Shown: one piece after another, positions 28,955 through 38,990 of the stretch
Numbering within the stretch: the first letter of the stretch is position 1
How the letters are laid out: each line of letters opens with the position of its first letter
Assembly: GCF_023243115.1 (NCBI RefSeq)
Contig: NZ_CP085081.1
Location: 744,001 to 808,000 of the forward strand
DNA: 64,000 nucleotides
Direction: 5' to 3'
Origin: Sediminicoccus sp. KRV36
Lineage (GTDB): Bacteria; Pseudomonadota; Alphaproteobacteria; Acetobacterales; Acetobacteraceae
Position numbers and translations under genes: made by a program
Notes under the pieces: model-generated
What the model was told of the DNA's origin: nothing
Database searches by the model: none
Seen by the model: the letters and a program-made list of their open reading frames with translations, nothing else

Positions 28955-29618
28955 GCCATTCCCCCCACAGGAAAGCGAGCGTGCCGCCGAGCAGCCCCGC
29001 CCCCAGCAAGGCCCAGGCGGCCGGCAGGAACAAGGCCAGCGGCGCCGCGCACACCCCGCCGAGCACGGCCCGCCGCGCCGGCGCCGAACGCATCTCACCC
29101 GCGAGGATCAGGGCGAAATAGAGCGGGTTCACAAAGAGCAGCGCCGCCAGCACGCCGCCCTGCAGCAGCGGCGCCACGGCATGGCCCAGGATGGTGGCGC
29201 AGCCTGCCACCAGCCAGGAGGTCAGCCCGAAGCCCATGAACCACGCGAGCCGCGATCCGGGCGGGAGCAGGGGCAGGCGGCGCATCGCCATGGCCCAGGG
29301 CGTCACCGCGATGAAGGGCAGCGCCCACCAGCGCCGCGGCCCCGCCCCCAGCCAGGGCGAGAGCGCCACCGCCATGGGCAGGAAGCGCGCATTGGCCGTG
29401 ACGGCGCCCAGTACCGAGGGCAAGGCTCCGCCCGGCGTGCCGATGGCGGCCACCAGCACCATCTGGCCCGGCATGCCATAGACCAGAAGCGCCGCGGCCA
29501 GGGCCCAGCCAAGGCCCAGCCCGGCCGTCTGCACCGCGGCGCCGAAGGCCAGGAAGGTGGCCGACATGGCCAGCGCGGGCGCGCCCAACGCCTCCCCGCA
29601 GGCGGTGCGGAACATCAT
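28941..29618 (-). CDS. azlC: AzlC-family branched-chain amino-acid permease
   Basis: The 225-residue inner-membrane protein contains the AzlC hallmarks: GEALGAPALAMSATFLAFG near the N-terminus, the GMPGQM segment, NARFLPMAVALSPWL and the C-terminal NPLYFALILAGEM. It is the large subunit that forms an exporter with AzlD, whose gene overlaps its 3' end. No regulator gene is adjacent. Confidence 0.92.
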   Translation of the reverse strand: MMFRTACGEALGAPALAMSATFLAFGAAVQTAGLGLGWALAAALLVYGMPGQMVLVAAIGTPGGALPSVLGAVTANARFLPMAVALSPWLGAGPRRWWALPFIAVTPWAMAMRRLPLLPPGSRLAWFMGFGLTSWLVAGCATILGHAVAPLLQGGVLAALLFVNPLYFALILAGEMRSAPARRAVLGGVCAAPLALFLPAAWALLGAGLLGGTLAFLWGEWRGRR

Positions 29619-29784
29619 GGGCGGAGCCTAGGGCATTCGCTGGTCAGGCGGAATCGGCCGAGCGCAGAAAGATGCGCGAAACGCCATCGGCAGGAGCTTG
29701 CGCCGGGAGGGTTCTTGCGCGGAGCCGGTGGCGGCGCGACAGCCACGCCATTCATGCCGGCCGGCTGCGCCGCGCTTCATCATG

Positions 29785-30489
29785 TCAGCCAGGTGCCGGG
29801 CGCCTGCCGCGCTGGTAGAATCGCGCCAGGCGCTCGGGCGGGACGCCGGCGAAATACAGGCCCAGCGTCAGCAGGTTGCGGGCCGAGCGCGCCCGCCAGC
29901 CATCGCGGCGCCAGCGCTCGGCCGAGGTGATGGCCGCGGCCGGCATGGCGGCAAGCCGGGCGCGGCCGATGCGGCGGATGAGGTCCACATCCTCCATCAG
30001 CGGCATCGGCCGAAAGCCGCCCAGCGCGTCGTAGAGCGCGCTGGAGATCAGCAACCCCTGGTCGCCATAGGGCAGGGCAAGCCAGCGGCAGCGCCAGGCG
30101 ACCGCCCGCTCCAGCCGCCGCGCCTGGGGCGAGGGATCATCCAGGGCGAAGCGGAAGTAATGCGCGCGGCCGGGATCGCCGAGGGCGGCGGCCACGGCCT
30201 CGGCCCAGCCCTCCCCGAGGCGCGTATCGGCATGCAGAAACAACAGCCAGGCGCCCTGGGCCATGGCCGCGCCCGCCGCCAGCTGGGCGCCGCGCCCGCG
30301 CGGAGCCAGCACCACGCGCGGGCCGAGGCCCCCCACCGCATCCGCGCTGCCGCCATCGGCCAGCAGGACCTCCCCCACGCCTTTGAGCTGCGCGAGCAGG
30401 GGTGGCAGGAGATGCGCCGCGTTCCAGGTCGGAATCACCACCGAGACGGCTGCAAGTTTCCCTTTTTGTTCTTGACAGGAGGAATTCAA
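29785..30489 (-). CDS. Family 2 glycosyltransferase (TIGR04283-like)
   Basis: The 234-residue protein has the GT-A start VSVVIPTWNAAHLLPPLLAQ, the ADGGSADA loop, the metal-binding LHADTRLG motif and a C-terminal SARNLLTLGLYFAGVPPERL typical of the TIGR04283 group (radical SAM/selenodomain-associated transferase 2). No membrane segment is visible. The predicted start is TTG at 30489 behind GGAAGG; GTG codons at the first strand are alternatives. It is divergent from the radical SAM gene at 30530. Acceptor and donor are unknown. Confidence 0.85.
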   Translation of the reverse strand: MNSSCQEQKGKLAAVSVVIPTWNAAHLLPPLLAQLKGVGEVLLADGGSADAVGGLGPRVVLAPRGRGAQLAAGAAMAQGAWLLFLHADTRLGEGWAEAVAAALGDPGRAHYFRFALDDPSPQARRLERAVAWRCRWLALPYGDQGLLISSALYDALGGFRPMPLMEDVDLIRRIGRARLAAMPAAAITSAERWRRDGWRARSARNLLTLGLYFAGVPPERLARFYQRGRRPAPG

Positions 30490-30529
30490 TTCCGCACCTT
30501 CCAGATGAGAACATTAAGGGAACTTAGCC

Positions 30530-31654
30530 ATGCCCGATGGTGGCGGATATTCCTCGGTCCAGAAAGCCTTGCCGCAAGCCCTGCAGGCGGGGTTGCAGCG
30601 CGGCCGGGGAGCTGTCTCCAACCACACGCCCCGCTTCGAGCGGGCGGTGGTGGAAGCCTTCGATGATGGCTGGGCGAGCCTGACCGAGGATATGCCAAGC
30701 CTGCGCACCACGCTGACGCGTGAGGCGGCGAAATCCGCGCTGACCTATAATGACAGCCCGGATCTCGGCTTTGATCGCTCGATCAACCCCTATCGCGGCT
30801 GTGAGCATGGCTGCGTCTATTGCTATGCCCGGCCAAGCCACGCCTATCTCGGCCTCTCGCCCGGGCTGGATTTCGAAACCCGGCTGATGTTCAAGCCTGA
30901 CCTGCCTGAGATCCTGGCGCGTGAGCTCTCCCGCCCCGGCTATCTGGTGAAGCCCGTCGCCCTCGGCTCCAACACGGACCCCTATCAGCCGGTGGAGCGC
31001 ACCGAGGGCCTGACGCGCCGCGTGCTGGAGGTGCTGGAGCGTTTCGCCCATCCGGTCACCATCGTCACCAAATCCGCGGGCGTGCTGCGCGATGCGGATA
31101 TCCTGGCGCGTATGGCACAGCGCAACCTGGTGCGGGTCTGCCTGTCGATCACCACGCTCGATGCCAAGCTGGCCCGCGCGATGGAGCCGCGCGCGGCGAG
31201 CCCGCTGCGGCGGCTGGAGGCGGTGCGCGCCCTCTCGGCCCAGGGGATTCCGGTGGCGGTGCTGGCCGCCCCCATGATCCCGGGCATCAATGACACGGAG
31301 CTGGAGCGCATCCTGGAGGCCAGCGCCCGGGCGGGGGCGACCAGCGCGGGCTATGTGCTGCTGCGCCTTCCGCTGGAGCTGCGGCAGATCTTCGAGGAAT
31401 GGCTGACGGTGCATTATCCGGAACGCGCCGCGCGCGTGCTGGCGCTGGTGCGGCAGACGCGCGGCGGCAAGCTCTATGATGCGCGTTTCGGCCAGCGCCA
31501 GAAGGGCGAGGGCCCCTATGCGGAGCTGCTGGCCCAGCGCTTCGCCCTGGCGATCCGCCGCCTGGGCCTGGACCGCCGCGAAGGCGGCACCTCCCGCCTG
31601 GATTGCAGCCAGTTCAATCCGCGCGCGGATTCCCGCCAGCTGGAGCTTTTGTAG
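30530..31654 (+). CDS. PA0069-family radical SAM protein
   Basis: The 374-residue protein carries the radical SAM cluster motif CEHGCVYC (about residues 92-99) preceded by FDRSINPYRGC and followed by YARPSHAYLGLSPG, as in PA0069/spore-photolyase-like (SplB) proteins. The substrate of this group is not established; members resemble DNA-lesion repair enzymes. The 3' end overlaps convergent trmJ by 41 bp. A TTGACA hexamer lies about 50 bp upstream of the start, but the matching -10 is weak. Confidence 0.9.
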   Translation: MPDGGGYSSVQKALPQALQAGLQRGRGAVSNHTPRFERAVVEAFDDGWASLTEDMPSLRTTLTREAAKSALTYNDSPDLGFDRSINPYRGCEHGCVYCYARPSHAYLGLSPGLDFETRLMFKPDLPEILARELSRPGYLVKPVALGSNTDPYQPVERTEGLTRRVLEVLERFAHPVTIVTKSAGVLRDADILARMAQRNLVRVCLSITTLDAKLARAMEPRAASPLRRLEAVRALSAQGIPVAVLAAPMIPGINDTELERILEASARAGATSAGYVLLRLPLELRQIFEEWLTVHYPERAARVLALVRQTRGGKLYDARFGQRQKGEGPYAELLAQRFALAIRRLGLDRREGGTSRLDCSQFNPRADSRQLELL

Positions 31655-32504
31655 CGGTTTCCAACGGCGAGGCTGCATCGCCTGGGGTGGCCTCTGGCGC
31701 TGGTTCGGGGGCAGCGCCCCCGATCTCGGGCCGCCCCCGCCGCATGCGGCCCAGCGACAACTCCGCCACCACGCCATGCAGCGTGCGGACCTCCTGCTCG
31801 GTGATCTCGCCGCGCTCGAACCAGTGGCGCAGGTTGCGGACCATGCCTTCGCGCTTGGGCGCGTTGCGCAGAAAGCCGCAGGCATCCAGCTCGCTGACCA
31901 GATGGCCCATGAAATTCTCCAGGCTGCCCTTGGTCGCCACCTCGGTCTTGTGGGTCTGGAAGGCGCGCGGTGGCGTGGCATCGGCATGCACCCACCATTC
32001 ATAGGCCAGCACCATGACCGCCTGGGCCAGGTTCAGCGAGCTGAATTCCGGATTGAGCGGATAGCGGATCAGCGTATCGGCCCGCGCCAGATCCTCGGCC
32101 TCCAGCCCCGCGCGCTCCGGGCCGAACAGCACGGCGACACGCATGCCACGCCCATTGATGGCGCGCAGTTCGGCGGCACCCGCGCGCGCGGTCATCACCG
32201 GGATGATGACATGGCGCGGGCGGGGGCAGGTGGCCAGCACGCGGTGGCAATCGGCCAGCGCCGCATCCACCGTGTCAAAGACCCGCGCCGCATCGAGGAT
32301 GCGGTCCGCGCCCGAGGCCGCGGCCCAGGCGCGCGGATGCGGCCAGGTGTCACGCGGGGCGACGAGGCGCAGATGGAACAGCCCGCCATTGGCCATGGCG
32401 CGGGCGGTGGTGCCGATATTCTCGGCCAGCTGCGGGCGCACCAGCACCACGATGGGCGTCTCGCCCTCGGGGGCGACGAGCGGGGCGGCGCCCTCCTCCC
32501 TCAT
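31614..32504 (-). CDS. trmJ: tRNA/rRNA methyltransferase TrmJ-like (SPOUT)
   Basis: The 296-residue protein has the SPOUT fold signatures: [20 protein letters not shown] near residue 20, [11 protein letters not shown] near residue 125 and the knot motif [19 protein letters not shown]. TrmJ 2'-O-methylates position 32 in tRNA. The C-terminal 40 residues are a low-complexity Pro/Ala tail, part of which overlaps the convergent radical SAM gene. The ATG overlaps the stop of the DUF305 gene, and cysS lies upstream, suggesting a transcript cysS-DUF305-trmJ. Confidence 0.93.
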   Translation of the reverse strand: MREEGAAPLVAPEGETPIVVLVRPQLAENIGTTARAMANGGLFHLRLVAPRDTWPHPRAWAAASGADRILDAARVFDTVDAALADCHRVLATCPRPRHVIIPVMTARAGAAELRAINGRGMRVAVLFGPERAGLEAEDLARADTLIRYPLNPEFSSLNLAQAVMVLAYEWWVHADATPPRAFQTHKTEVATKGSLENFMGHLVSELDACGFLRNAPKREGMVRNLRHWFERGEITEQEVRTLHGVVAELSLGRMRRGRPEIGGAAPEPAPEATPGDAASPLETATKAPAGGNPRAD

Positions 32505-32884
32505 CTGGGGAGGCGCGCGAGCATGGCGCGCATCTGCGCGATCTCGGCCTGCTGGGCGGTGATGATCCCCTCCGCCAGGCGCTTCACCTCGGGGTCGGTG
32601 CCGTGACGGAGGACGATGCGGGCCATTTCGATGGCGCCCTCATGGTGCGGAATCATCCCGGCGACGAAATCGCGATCGGCATTGCCGCTGTAGCGGATCT
32701 CCATGGCGCGGTGCATGGCGGCGTTGGCGGCGCGGAACTCGCGGGTGCTGGCGGGTTCGCCGCGCGCGGCAGGGGGGGCATGCCCCGCGCCGTGTCCGGC
32801 ATGGGGCGATTGCGCGAGGGCGGTGCCGGCCAAGGGGGCGGAAGATGCGGCGGTGGCGGCGATCAGGGCGGTGCGGCGGTTCAT
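32501..32884 (-). CDS. Exported DUF305 protein
   Basis: The 127-residue protein has a Tat-like or Sec signal ([20 protein letters not shown], then ALAQ), a His/Gly-rich linker ([13 protein letters not shown]) and the DUF305 core ([20 protein letters not shown]). DUF305 is a ferritin-like helical domain often linked to metal tolerance; the [12 protein letters not shown] motif probably binds metal. The start at 32884 was chosen because it gives the signal peptide. The stop overlaps the trmJ start, an unexpected partner for an exported protein. Confidence 0.9.
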   Translation of the reverse strand: MNRRTALIAATAASSAPLAGTALAQSPHAGHGAGHAPPAARGEPASTREFRAANAAMHRAMEIRYSGNADRDFVAGMIPHHEGAIEMARIVLRHGTDPEVKRLAEGIITAQQAEIAQMRAMLARLPR

Positions 32885-32936
32885 CGTGTGTCTCCCGTGT
32901 GAAGGGAACAGGTTCCGCCTTGCCATAAGGTGAGGG

Positions 32937-34364
<1,428 letters not shown>

Positions 34365-34457
34365 TGGGATGGTCCGTCGGGCCAAGAGTAAGGGAGCGCG
34401 GCCCGGAAGGGGCGCGCTGGGCCGTCAGCAACAGGGGCAGGACTTGACCATGCCAGG

Positions 34458-34487
34458 GTTATAGGCGGGCCGGCCGGCGCGCTTCAA
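34458..34487 (-). promoter_or_regulatory. Candidate promoter of cysS
   Basis: On the minus strand TTGAAG (34487-34482) and TATAAC (34463-34458) are 18 bp apart, about 95 bp upstream of the cysS start. The -35 overlaps the last codons of gltX. Confidence 0.4.
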
Positions 34488-35815
34488 GCCCGCAGGCGGT
34501 TCAGCGCCTTTTCGCGGCCGATCAGCGGCAGCAGCGTCTTGAGATCGGGCCCGTGATCCTCGCCGGTCAAGGCCAGGCGCAGCGGCATGAATAGCGCCTT
34601 GCCCTTGCGGCCCGTGGCGGCCTTCAGCGCATCGGTCCAGGCGGGCCAGGTGGTGGCGTCATAGGGCTCGGCCGGCAGGAGGTTGATGGCGCTGGCCAGG
34701 AATTCCGCCTGGTCCGGCTGCTCGACGGGCGCGATATGGCCATGCACCACATCCCACCAATGCTTCACCTCGGGCATCAGGTCCAGATTGTCGCGCACGG
34801 CTTCCCAGAAGGCGGCATCCGCCCCCTCGGGGAGATGCGGCTTCGCATCCTCGAAGGCCATGCCGTGCAGGAATTTCCGGTTCAGCGCCAGCATCTGCCG
34901 CGGATCGAAGCGCGGCGAGGAATGCGAGACGCTCATCAGGTCAAAGCTCGGCAGCAGGTCGCGCGGCGTGCCGGGAAAAGGATCATGCGAGGTGCCGAGG
35001 GCCGCCAGATAGCCGGTGATGGAAGCGGCCTCCACGCCATCGCGCCGCAGCTGGCGGAGCGAGAGCGAGCCGATGCGCTTCGACAGCGGCCCGCCATCCG
35101 CATCGGTCAGCAGCGGCAGATGCGCGAAATGCAGCGCCTCCATCTTGCCGCCCAGGGCGCGCCAGATATCGAGCTGGACGCCCGTGTTGGTCACGTGATC
35201 CTCGCCACGCACCACATGGGTGACGCCGGTTTCCAGATCATCCACGACGGAGGTGAAGGTATAGAGCGGCGAGCCATCGGCCCGCACCAGCACCGGGTCA
35301 CTGATGGCCGAAAGCTTCACCGAACGCGGGCCCAGCACGCCATCTACCCAATCCACGCTGCCCCCCCCGGAAGCCGCGAGCTTGAAGCGCCAATAGGGCT
35401 GCTTCCCGTTCTCCAGCGCGCGGGCATACTGCTCCTCGGTCATTTTCAGCGCCGCACGGTCATAAAGCGGCGGGCGGCCCTGCTTGAGGCGGAGTTCGCG
35501 CTTATAGGCCAGCTCCTCCTCGCTTTCGAAGCAGGGGTAGAGATGGCCGCTTTTCTTCAGGCGTTCGGCGGCGGCGGCATAGGCGGGCAGGCGGTCGGAC
35601 TGGCGGAACATGCTGTCCCATTCGAGGCCGAGCCAGCGCAGATCCTCCTCGATCGCGGTGACGTATTCGACCTTGCTGCGGCCAGTATCCGTGTCATCCA
35701 GCCGCAGGACGAGCTCGCCGCCGGATTTGCGGGCAAACAGCCAATTGGCCAGCGCGATGCGCGCATTGCCGACATGGAGGTGCCCCGTGGGCGAGGGCGC
35801 GAAGCGGAGTTTCAT
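34484..35815 (-). CDS. gltX: Glutamyl-tRNA synthetase
   Basis: The 443-residue class I synthetase has the HIGH-type motif (RFAPSPTGHLHVGNARIAL) and a KMSKS-equivalent LSKRIGSLSLRQL preceded by LPLLTDADGGP. DDTDTGRS and EDHVTNTGVQLDIW are also conserved. The sequence type resembles the second GltX of alphaproteobacteria, which often carry two paralogues; a second copy is not in this window. It overlaps the preceding hypothetical gene by 1 bp and belongs to the nadE-hypothetical-gltX transcription unit. Confidence 0.95.
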   Translation of the reverse strand: MKLRFAPSPTGHLHVGNARIALANWLFARKSGGELVLRLDDTDTGRSKVEYVTAIEEDLRWLGLEWDSMFRQSDRLPAYAAAAERLKKSGHLYPCFESEEELAYKRELRLKQGRPPLYDRAALKMTEEQYARALENGKQPYWRFKLAASGGGSVDWVDGVLGPRSVKLSAISDPVLVRADGSPLYTFTSVVDDLETGVTHVVRGEDHVTNTGVQLDIWRALGGKMEALHFAHLPLLTDADGGPLSKRIGSLSLRQLRRDGVEAASITGYLAALGTSHDPFPGTPRDLLPSFDLMSVSHSSPRFDPRQMLALNRKFLHGMAFEDAKPHLPEGADAAFWEAVRDNLDLMPEVKHWWDVVHGHIAPVEQPDQAEFLASAINLLPAEPYDATTWPAWTDALKAATGRKGKALFMPLRLALTGEDHGPDLKTLLPLIGREKALNRLRA

Positions 35816-36225
35816 CAGGCTTCTTCCTCGCCATCCATGTCATCATCATCATCCTCGTCATCCACGAGGCGCCGCGGATCGAGGATGCGCCAGTTGCGAT
35901 CCTCCGCATCGCGCGGGGCGCCGGCGGCGAAGGTCGCCAGCTCGGTGCCGCTGGTCCAGGCCGCCCCCTGGGCGTCATCGGCGACGCCCGCGACCACGGC
36001 ATCCTCGCCGAAGGCGAACCAGGCCTTGGTCACATCGGCCGGCTTGCCGCCGCGCGGGCGGCAGATTTCCACGCTGTCCCGGACATAGCGCCGGGCAAAG
36101 GCATTGGCATGAGCGACCGAGGTGAAGCCGCGCACCACCTCGATCGGCTCCGTCCCATTGGCGCCGGAGAGGTCCATGATGCGCACTTCCAGGCCCTCGG
36201 GGGCGGCCAGCAGGTCCTTGCTCAC
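35815..36225 (-). CDS. Hypothetical protein with acidic C-terminus
   Basis: I do not recognise a family. The 136-residue protein is soluble, with a first half (LEVRIMDLSGANGTEPIEVV, then VAHANAFARRYVRDSVE) that looks like a small alpha/beta domain, and an extremely acidic tail (DDEDDDDDMDGEEEA). It is sandwiched between nadE and gltX with overlaps at both ends (ATGA with the nadE stop, shared base with the gltX start), so it is certainly translated in this operon. Its function is unknown. Confidence 0.8.
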   Translation of the reverse strand: MSKDLLAAPEGLEVRIMDLSGANGTEPIEVVRGFTSVAHANAFARRYVRDSVEICRPRGGKPADVTKAWFAFGEDAVVAGVADDAQGAAWTSGTELATFAAGAPRDAEDRNWRILDPRRLVDDEDDDDDMDGEEEA

Positions 36226-37886
36226 GAAATCAGCCCCGTGAAGCCATTGGTGATGGGGTAGCGGCGGTCCCGGCCGAAGGCGCGGCTGCCGATCTTCACG
36301 CCGGGCGGGGCCTGGCGGCGCTTGTATTCGGCGCGGTCCAGCATGCGCCAGACGCGCAGGATCAGCGCGCGCTCAAAGCCCTCGGCCACCAGGTCATCCA
36401 CGCTGAGTTCGCGCTCGACCAGCCCGTTCAGGATGGCGTCGAGCACCTCATAGGGTGGCAGCGTGTCCTGGTCCTTCTGGTCGGGCTTCAGCTCGGCGCT
36501 GGGCGGCTTGGTGATCACGCGCTCGGGCATGGCGGGGCCATCGGGGCCGCGTGCCGCCTGCGGCGTGTTCTCGTTCCGCCAGCGGCAGACTGCGAAGACA
36601 TCCGTCTTGTAGACATCCTTCAGCACCGAATACCCGCCGCACATGTCGCCATAGATGGTGGCGTAGCCGGTGCTCATCTCGCTCTTGTTGCCGGTGGTCA
36701 GCAGCATGTCACCGAATTTGTTGGACAGCGCCATCAGCGTCACGCCGCGGATGCGCGATTGCAGATTTTCCTCGGTCGTGTCGGGCGCGCGATTGCCGAA
36801 GGCGGGGGCCAGCATCGCCTCATAGGCGGCCATGGCCGGGCCGATGGGGATGGTGTCGTAATGGATGCCCAGCAGCCGCGCGCATTCGGCCGCATCCTCC
36901 AGGCTGTCCTGGCTCGTATAGGGCGAGGGCATCATCACCGCGCGCACCCGCTCCGGGCCCAGCGCATCGGCGGCGACGGCGGCCGAGATCGCCGAATCAA
37001 TGCCGCCCGAAAGCCCCAGCACGATGCCGGGGAAGCCGTTCTTTTCCACATAGTCGCGCAGGCCCAGCATCATCGCGTGATAGATCTGCGCGGGGCGGCT
37101 GAGCGGCCTGGCCAGCGGCTGCGGCGCGCAGCGCCAGACATCGCCGGCGCGCTCCCAATCGGTGATGACCAGCGCCTCGGCGAAGCTCGGCGCGCGAATG
37201 GCAAGGCTGCGATCGGCGTTCAGCACGAAGCTCGCCCCATCGAACACCAGCTCGTCCTGGCCGCAATTCTGGTTGAGGAAGACGAAGGGCAGGCCGGTTT
37301 CCACCACGCGCGAAACCGCAAGGTCAATGCGGGCTTCGGCCTTCTCCAGCTCGAAGGGGGAGCCGTTGATGGAGAGCAGGATTTCCGCGCCGCTTTCGCT
37401 CAGCGTCTCGGAGACGGCGGGGAACCACCAATCCTCGCAGATCATCAGGCCCAGGCGCGTCCCACGGAACACCACGGGGCCGGGCGCGGGGCCGGCGTCA
37501 AACACGCGCTTGTCGTCGAACACGCCGTAATTGGGCAATTCATGCTTGGCGCGGCGCGCGGTGATCTTGCCGCCATCGAGCAGAAAGGCCGCGTTGTAGA
37601 GTTTTCCTTCGGTCCGCCACGGGCCGCCGATGATCAGGCCGGGTCCACCATCGGCGGTTTCCGCGGCCAGAGCCTCGATCTCGGCATCGCACATGTCGCA
37701 AAATGCGGGTTTGAGCACCAGATCCTCGGGCGGGTAGCCGGCGATGCTGAATTCGGGCGTCACCAGCAGATCAGCGCCCGCGGCGGCGGCTTCGGCACGC
37801 AGGGCGCGGATTTTGGCGGCATTGGCGCGCAGCTGCCCTTCATGCGGGTTCATCTGCGCGAGGGCGATGCGGAGGCTTTTCGTCAT
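36222..37886 (-). CDS. nadE: Glutamine-dependent NAD+ synthetase
   Basis: The 554-residue enzyme makes NAD from deamido-NAD, ATP and glutamine. The N-terminal nitrilase-like glutaminase domain has the Glu-Lys-Cys triad in PEFSIAGYPPEDL, AKHELPNYGVFDDKRVF and LMICEDWWFP. The synthetase domain has the ATP-binding LGLSGGIDSAISAAVA and GNKSEMSTGYATIYGD. The ATG at 37886 is preferred; the frame is open through the neighbouring transporter gene without similarity. A four-base overlap couples it to the next gene. Confidence 0.97.
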   Translation of the reverse strand: MTKSLRIALAQMNPHEGQLRANAAKIRALRAEAAAAGADLLVTPEFSIAGYPPEDLVLKPAFCDMCDAEIEALAAETADGGPGLIIGGPWRTEGKLYNAAFLLDGGKITARRAKHELPNYGVFDDKRVFDAGPAPGPVVFRGTRLGLMICEDWWFPAVSETLSESGAEILLSINGSPFELEKAEARIDLAVSRVVETGLPFVFLNQNCGQDELVFDGASFVLNADRSLAIRAPSFAEALVITDWERAGDVWRCAPQPLARPLSRPAQIYHAMMLGLRDYVEKNGFPGIVLGLSGGIDSAISAAVAADALGPERVRAVMMPSPYTSQDSLEDAAECARLLGIHYDTIPIGPAMAAYEAMLAPAFGNRAPDTTEENLQSRIRGVTLMALSNKFGDMLLTTGNKSEMSTGYATIYGDMCGGYSVLKDVYKTDVFAVCRWRNENTPQAARGPDGPAMPERVITKPPSAELKPDQKDQDTLPPYEVLDAILNGLVERELSVDDLVAEGFERALILRVWRMLDRAEYKRRQAPPGVKIGSRAFGRDRRYPITNGFTGLIS

Positions 37887-37956
37887 CAGGTGGAAGTAGG
37901 CGCGCGGGGCGGCAGGGTCAACGCGGGCGGCGCCTGGCTGGCGCGCCGCGCGTCTT

Positions 37957-38031
37957 CGCCAAGCTCTCCTCGCGTCCCGCGAGCCAAGCTCTGCTCGCCT
38001 CCCGCGCGCTAAGCTTTCCTGGCGTCCCGCG
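37957..38031 (-). repeat. Three-unit 25-bp tandem repeat spanning the EamA gene stop
   Basis: Units 38031-38007, 38006-37982 and 37981-37957 (minus-strand reading) share the core CGCGGGACGCGAGGAGAGCT. The first unit encodes the last residues (RDARKA) and TAG stop of the EamA-family gene. The other two lie in the 122-bp gap before nadE. The design parallels the array at 11890-11984. Confidence 0.85.
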
Positions 38032-38887
38032 AGGGGGCCACGCCCGCCACCATCCCCAGCGTCACCACCAGCACCCCGGCCCAGCCCATCAGGTCCAGCG
38101 TCTCGCCCAGCAGCGGCCAGGCGCCGAGCGCCACCAGGGCCGGCACCACCGCCGTCACGGCCGAGGTCTGCGGCCCGCCCAGCAGCACCACCGCCCGCGT
38201 GAACAGAAACCCCGCGACGATGACCGACAGCGTGCCCTGATACAGCGTGTGGAACAGGATCGCCGCCCCCGGCACGGCGCCGATGTTGGAGGGCAGAACG
38301 AGCCACCACAGGGGCAGGTAGATGGGGGCCGCCAGCAGCGCGATGGCCAGCGTCACATCCAGCGCCGAGGCACCCCAGCGCCGCACCAGCACCATGTAGA
38401 TGGCCCAGCTGGCGCAGCCCAGGATGAACAGCAGATCCCCCCGCCAGGCGCCGGGATGGGCCGCGAAGGTATCGCCCGCCAGCAGGCCGATGCCGAGTGC
38501 GACCAGCCCGAGCGAGAGAAAGCGCCGCCACCCCCAGGCCTCGCCAAAGGCCCACCACCAGAGTGCCGCGGAAAGGAAGGGCAGCAACCCGGGCAGCAGC
38601 ACCGCGCCATGCGCGGCGGGGGCGAAGTGAAACCCCCAATACGCGCCGATCGGGAAGATGAAGCCGGCGAGGAGGGTCAGCACCAGCGCGCGGCCCAGCG
38701 GAATGCGCGGCGGGCCGCGCCACGCCAGCAGCGGCAGCGCGGCGAGGAAGGCGCCGGTGTAGCGCAGGGCCGCCACATCCCAGGGCGTGAAGGCCTGCGC
38801 CTGGGAGAGGCGCGACGTCAGCAGGAAGCCGGCCCAGATCAGCAGCACGCCGATGGCGCAAAGCAGGCCCTGGCTGCGGGCGGTCAT
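38009..38887 (-). CDS. EamA/DMT-family transporter
   Basis: The 292-residue inner-membrane protein has ten predicted segments in two EamA halves, each with the usual pattern (ALRYTGAFLAALPLLAW in the first; VPALVALGAWPLLGETLDLM in the second). DMT proteins export metabolites or nucleotide sugars; the substrate is unknown. The start MTARSQGLLCAIG at 38887 begins the first membrane helix. The C-terminus (SRDARKA) is encoded by the first unit of a 25-bp tandem array. Confidence 0.9.
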   Translation of the reverse strand: MTARSQGLLCAIGVLLIWAGFLLTSRLSQAQAFTPWDVAALRYTGAFLAALPLLAWRGPPRIPLGRALVLTLLAGFIFPIGAYWGFHFAPAAHGAVLLPGLLPFLSAALWWWAFGEAWGWRRFLSLGLVALGIGLLAGDTFAAHPGAWRGDLLFILGCASWAIYMVLVRRWGASALDVTLAIALLAAPIYLPLWWLVLPSNIGAVPGAAILFHTLYQGTLSVIVAGFLFTRAVVLLGGPQTSAVTAVVPALVALGAWPLLGETLDLMGWAGVLVVTLGMVAGVAPSRDARKA

Positions 38888-38990
38888 GCGCGATGCGGGG
38901 CGCCGCCCCGCAAGGACGCCGTGCGGCGGCACAGGAGGCTCCCGGATAAGCGCACGCGAGGCGGCAACGCCGCCCCGCATCCGGCCGCCG

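Noticed and set aside
31700..31740. GGGGGC-AGC-GCCCCC hairpin as a fourth copy of the palindromic element
   Set aside because: It lies inside the coding tail of trmJ, lacks the second hairpin and ACCCC spacers, and can be explained by the Pro/Ala codons.
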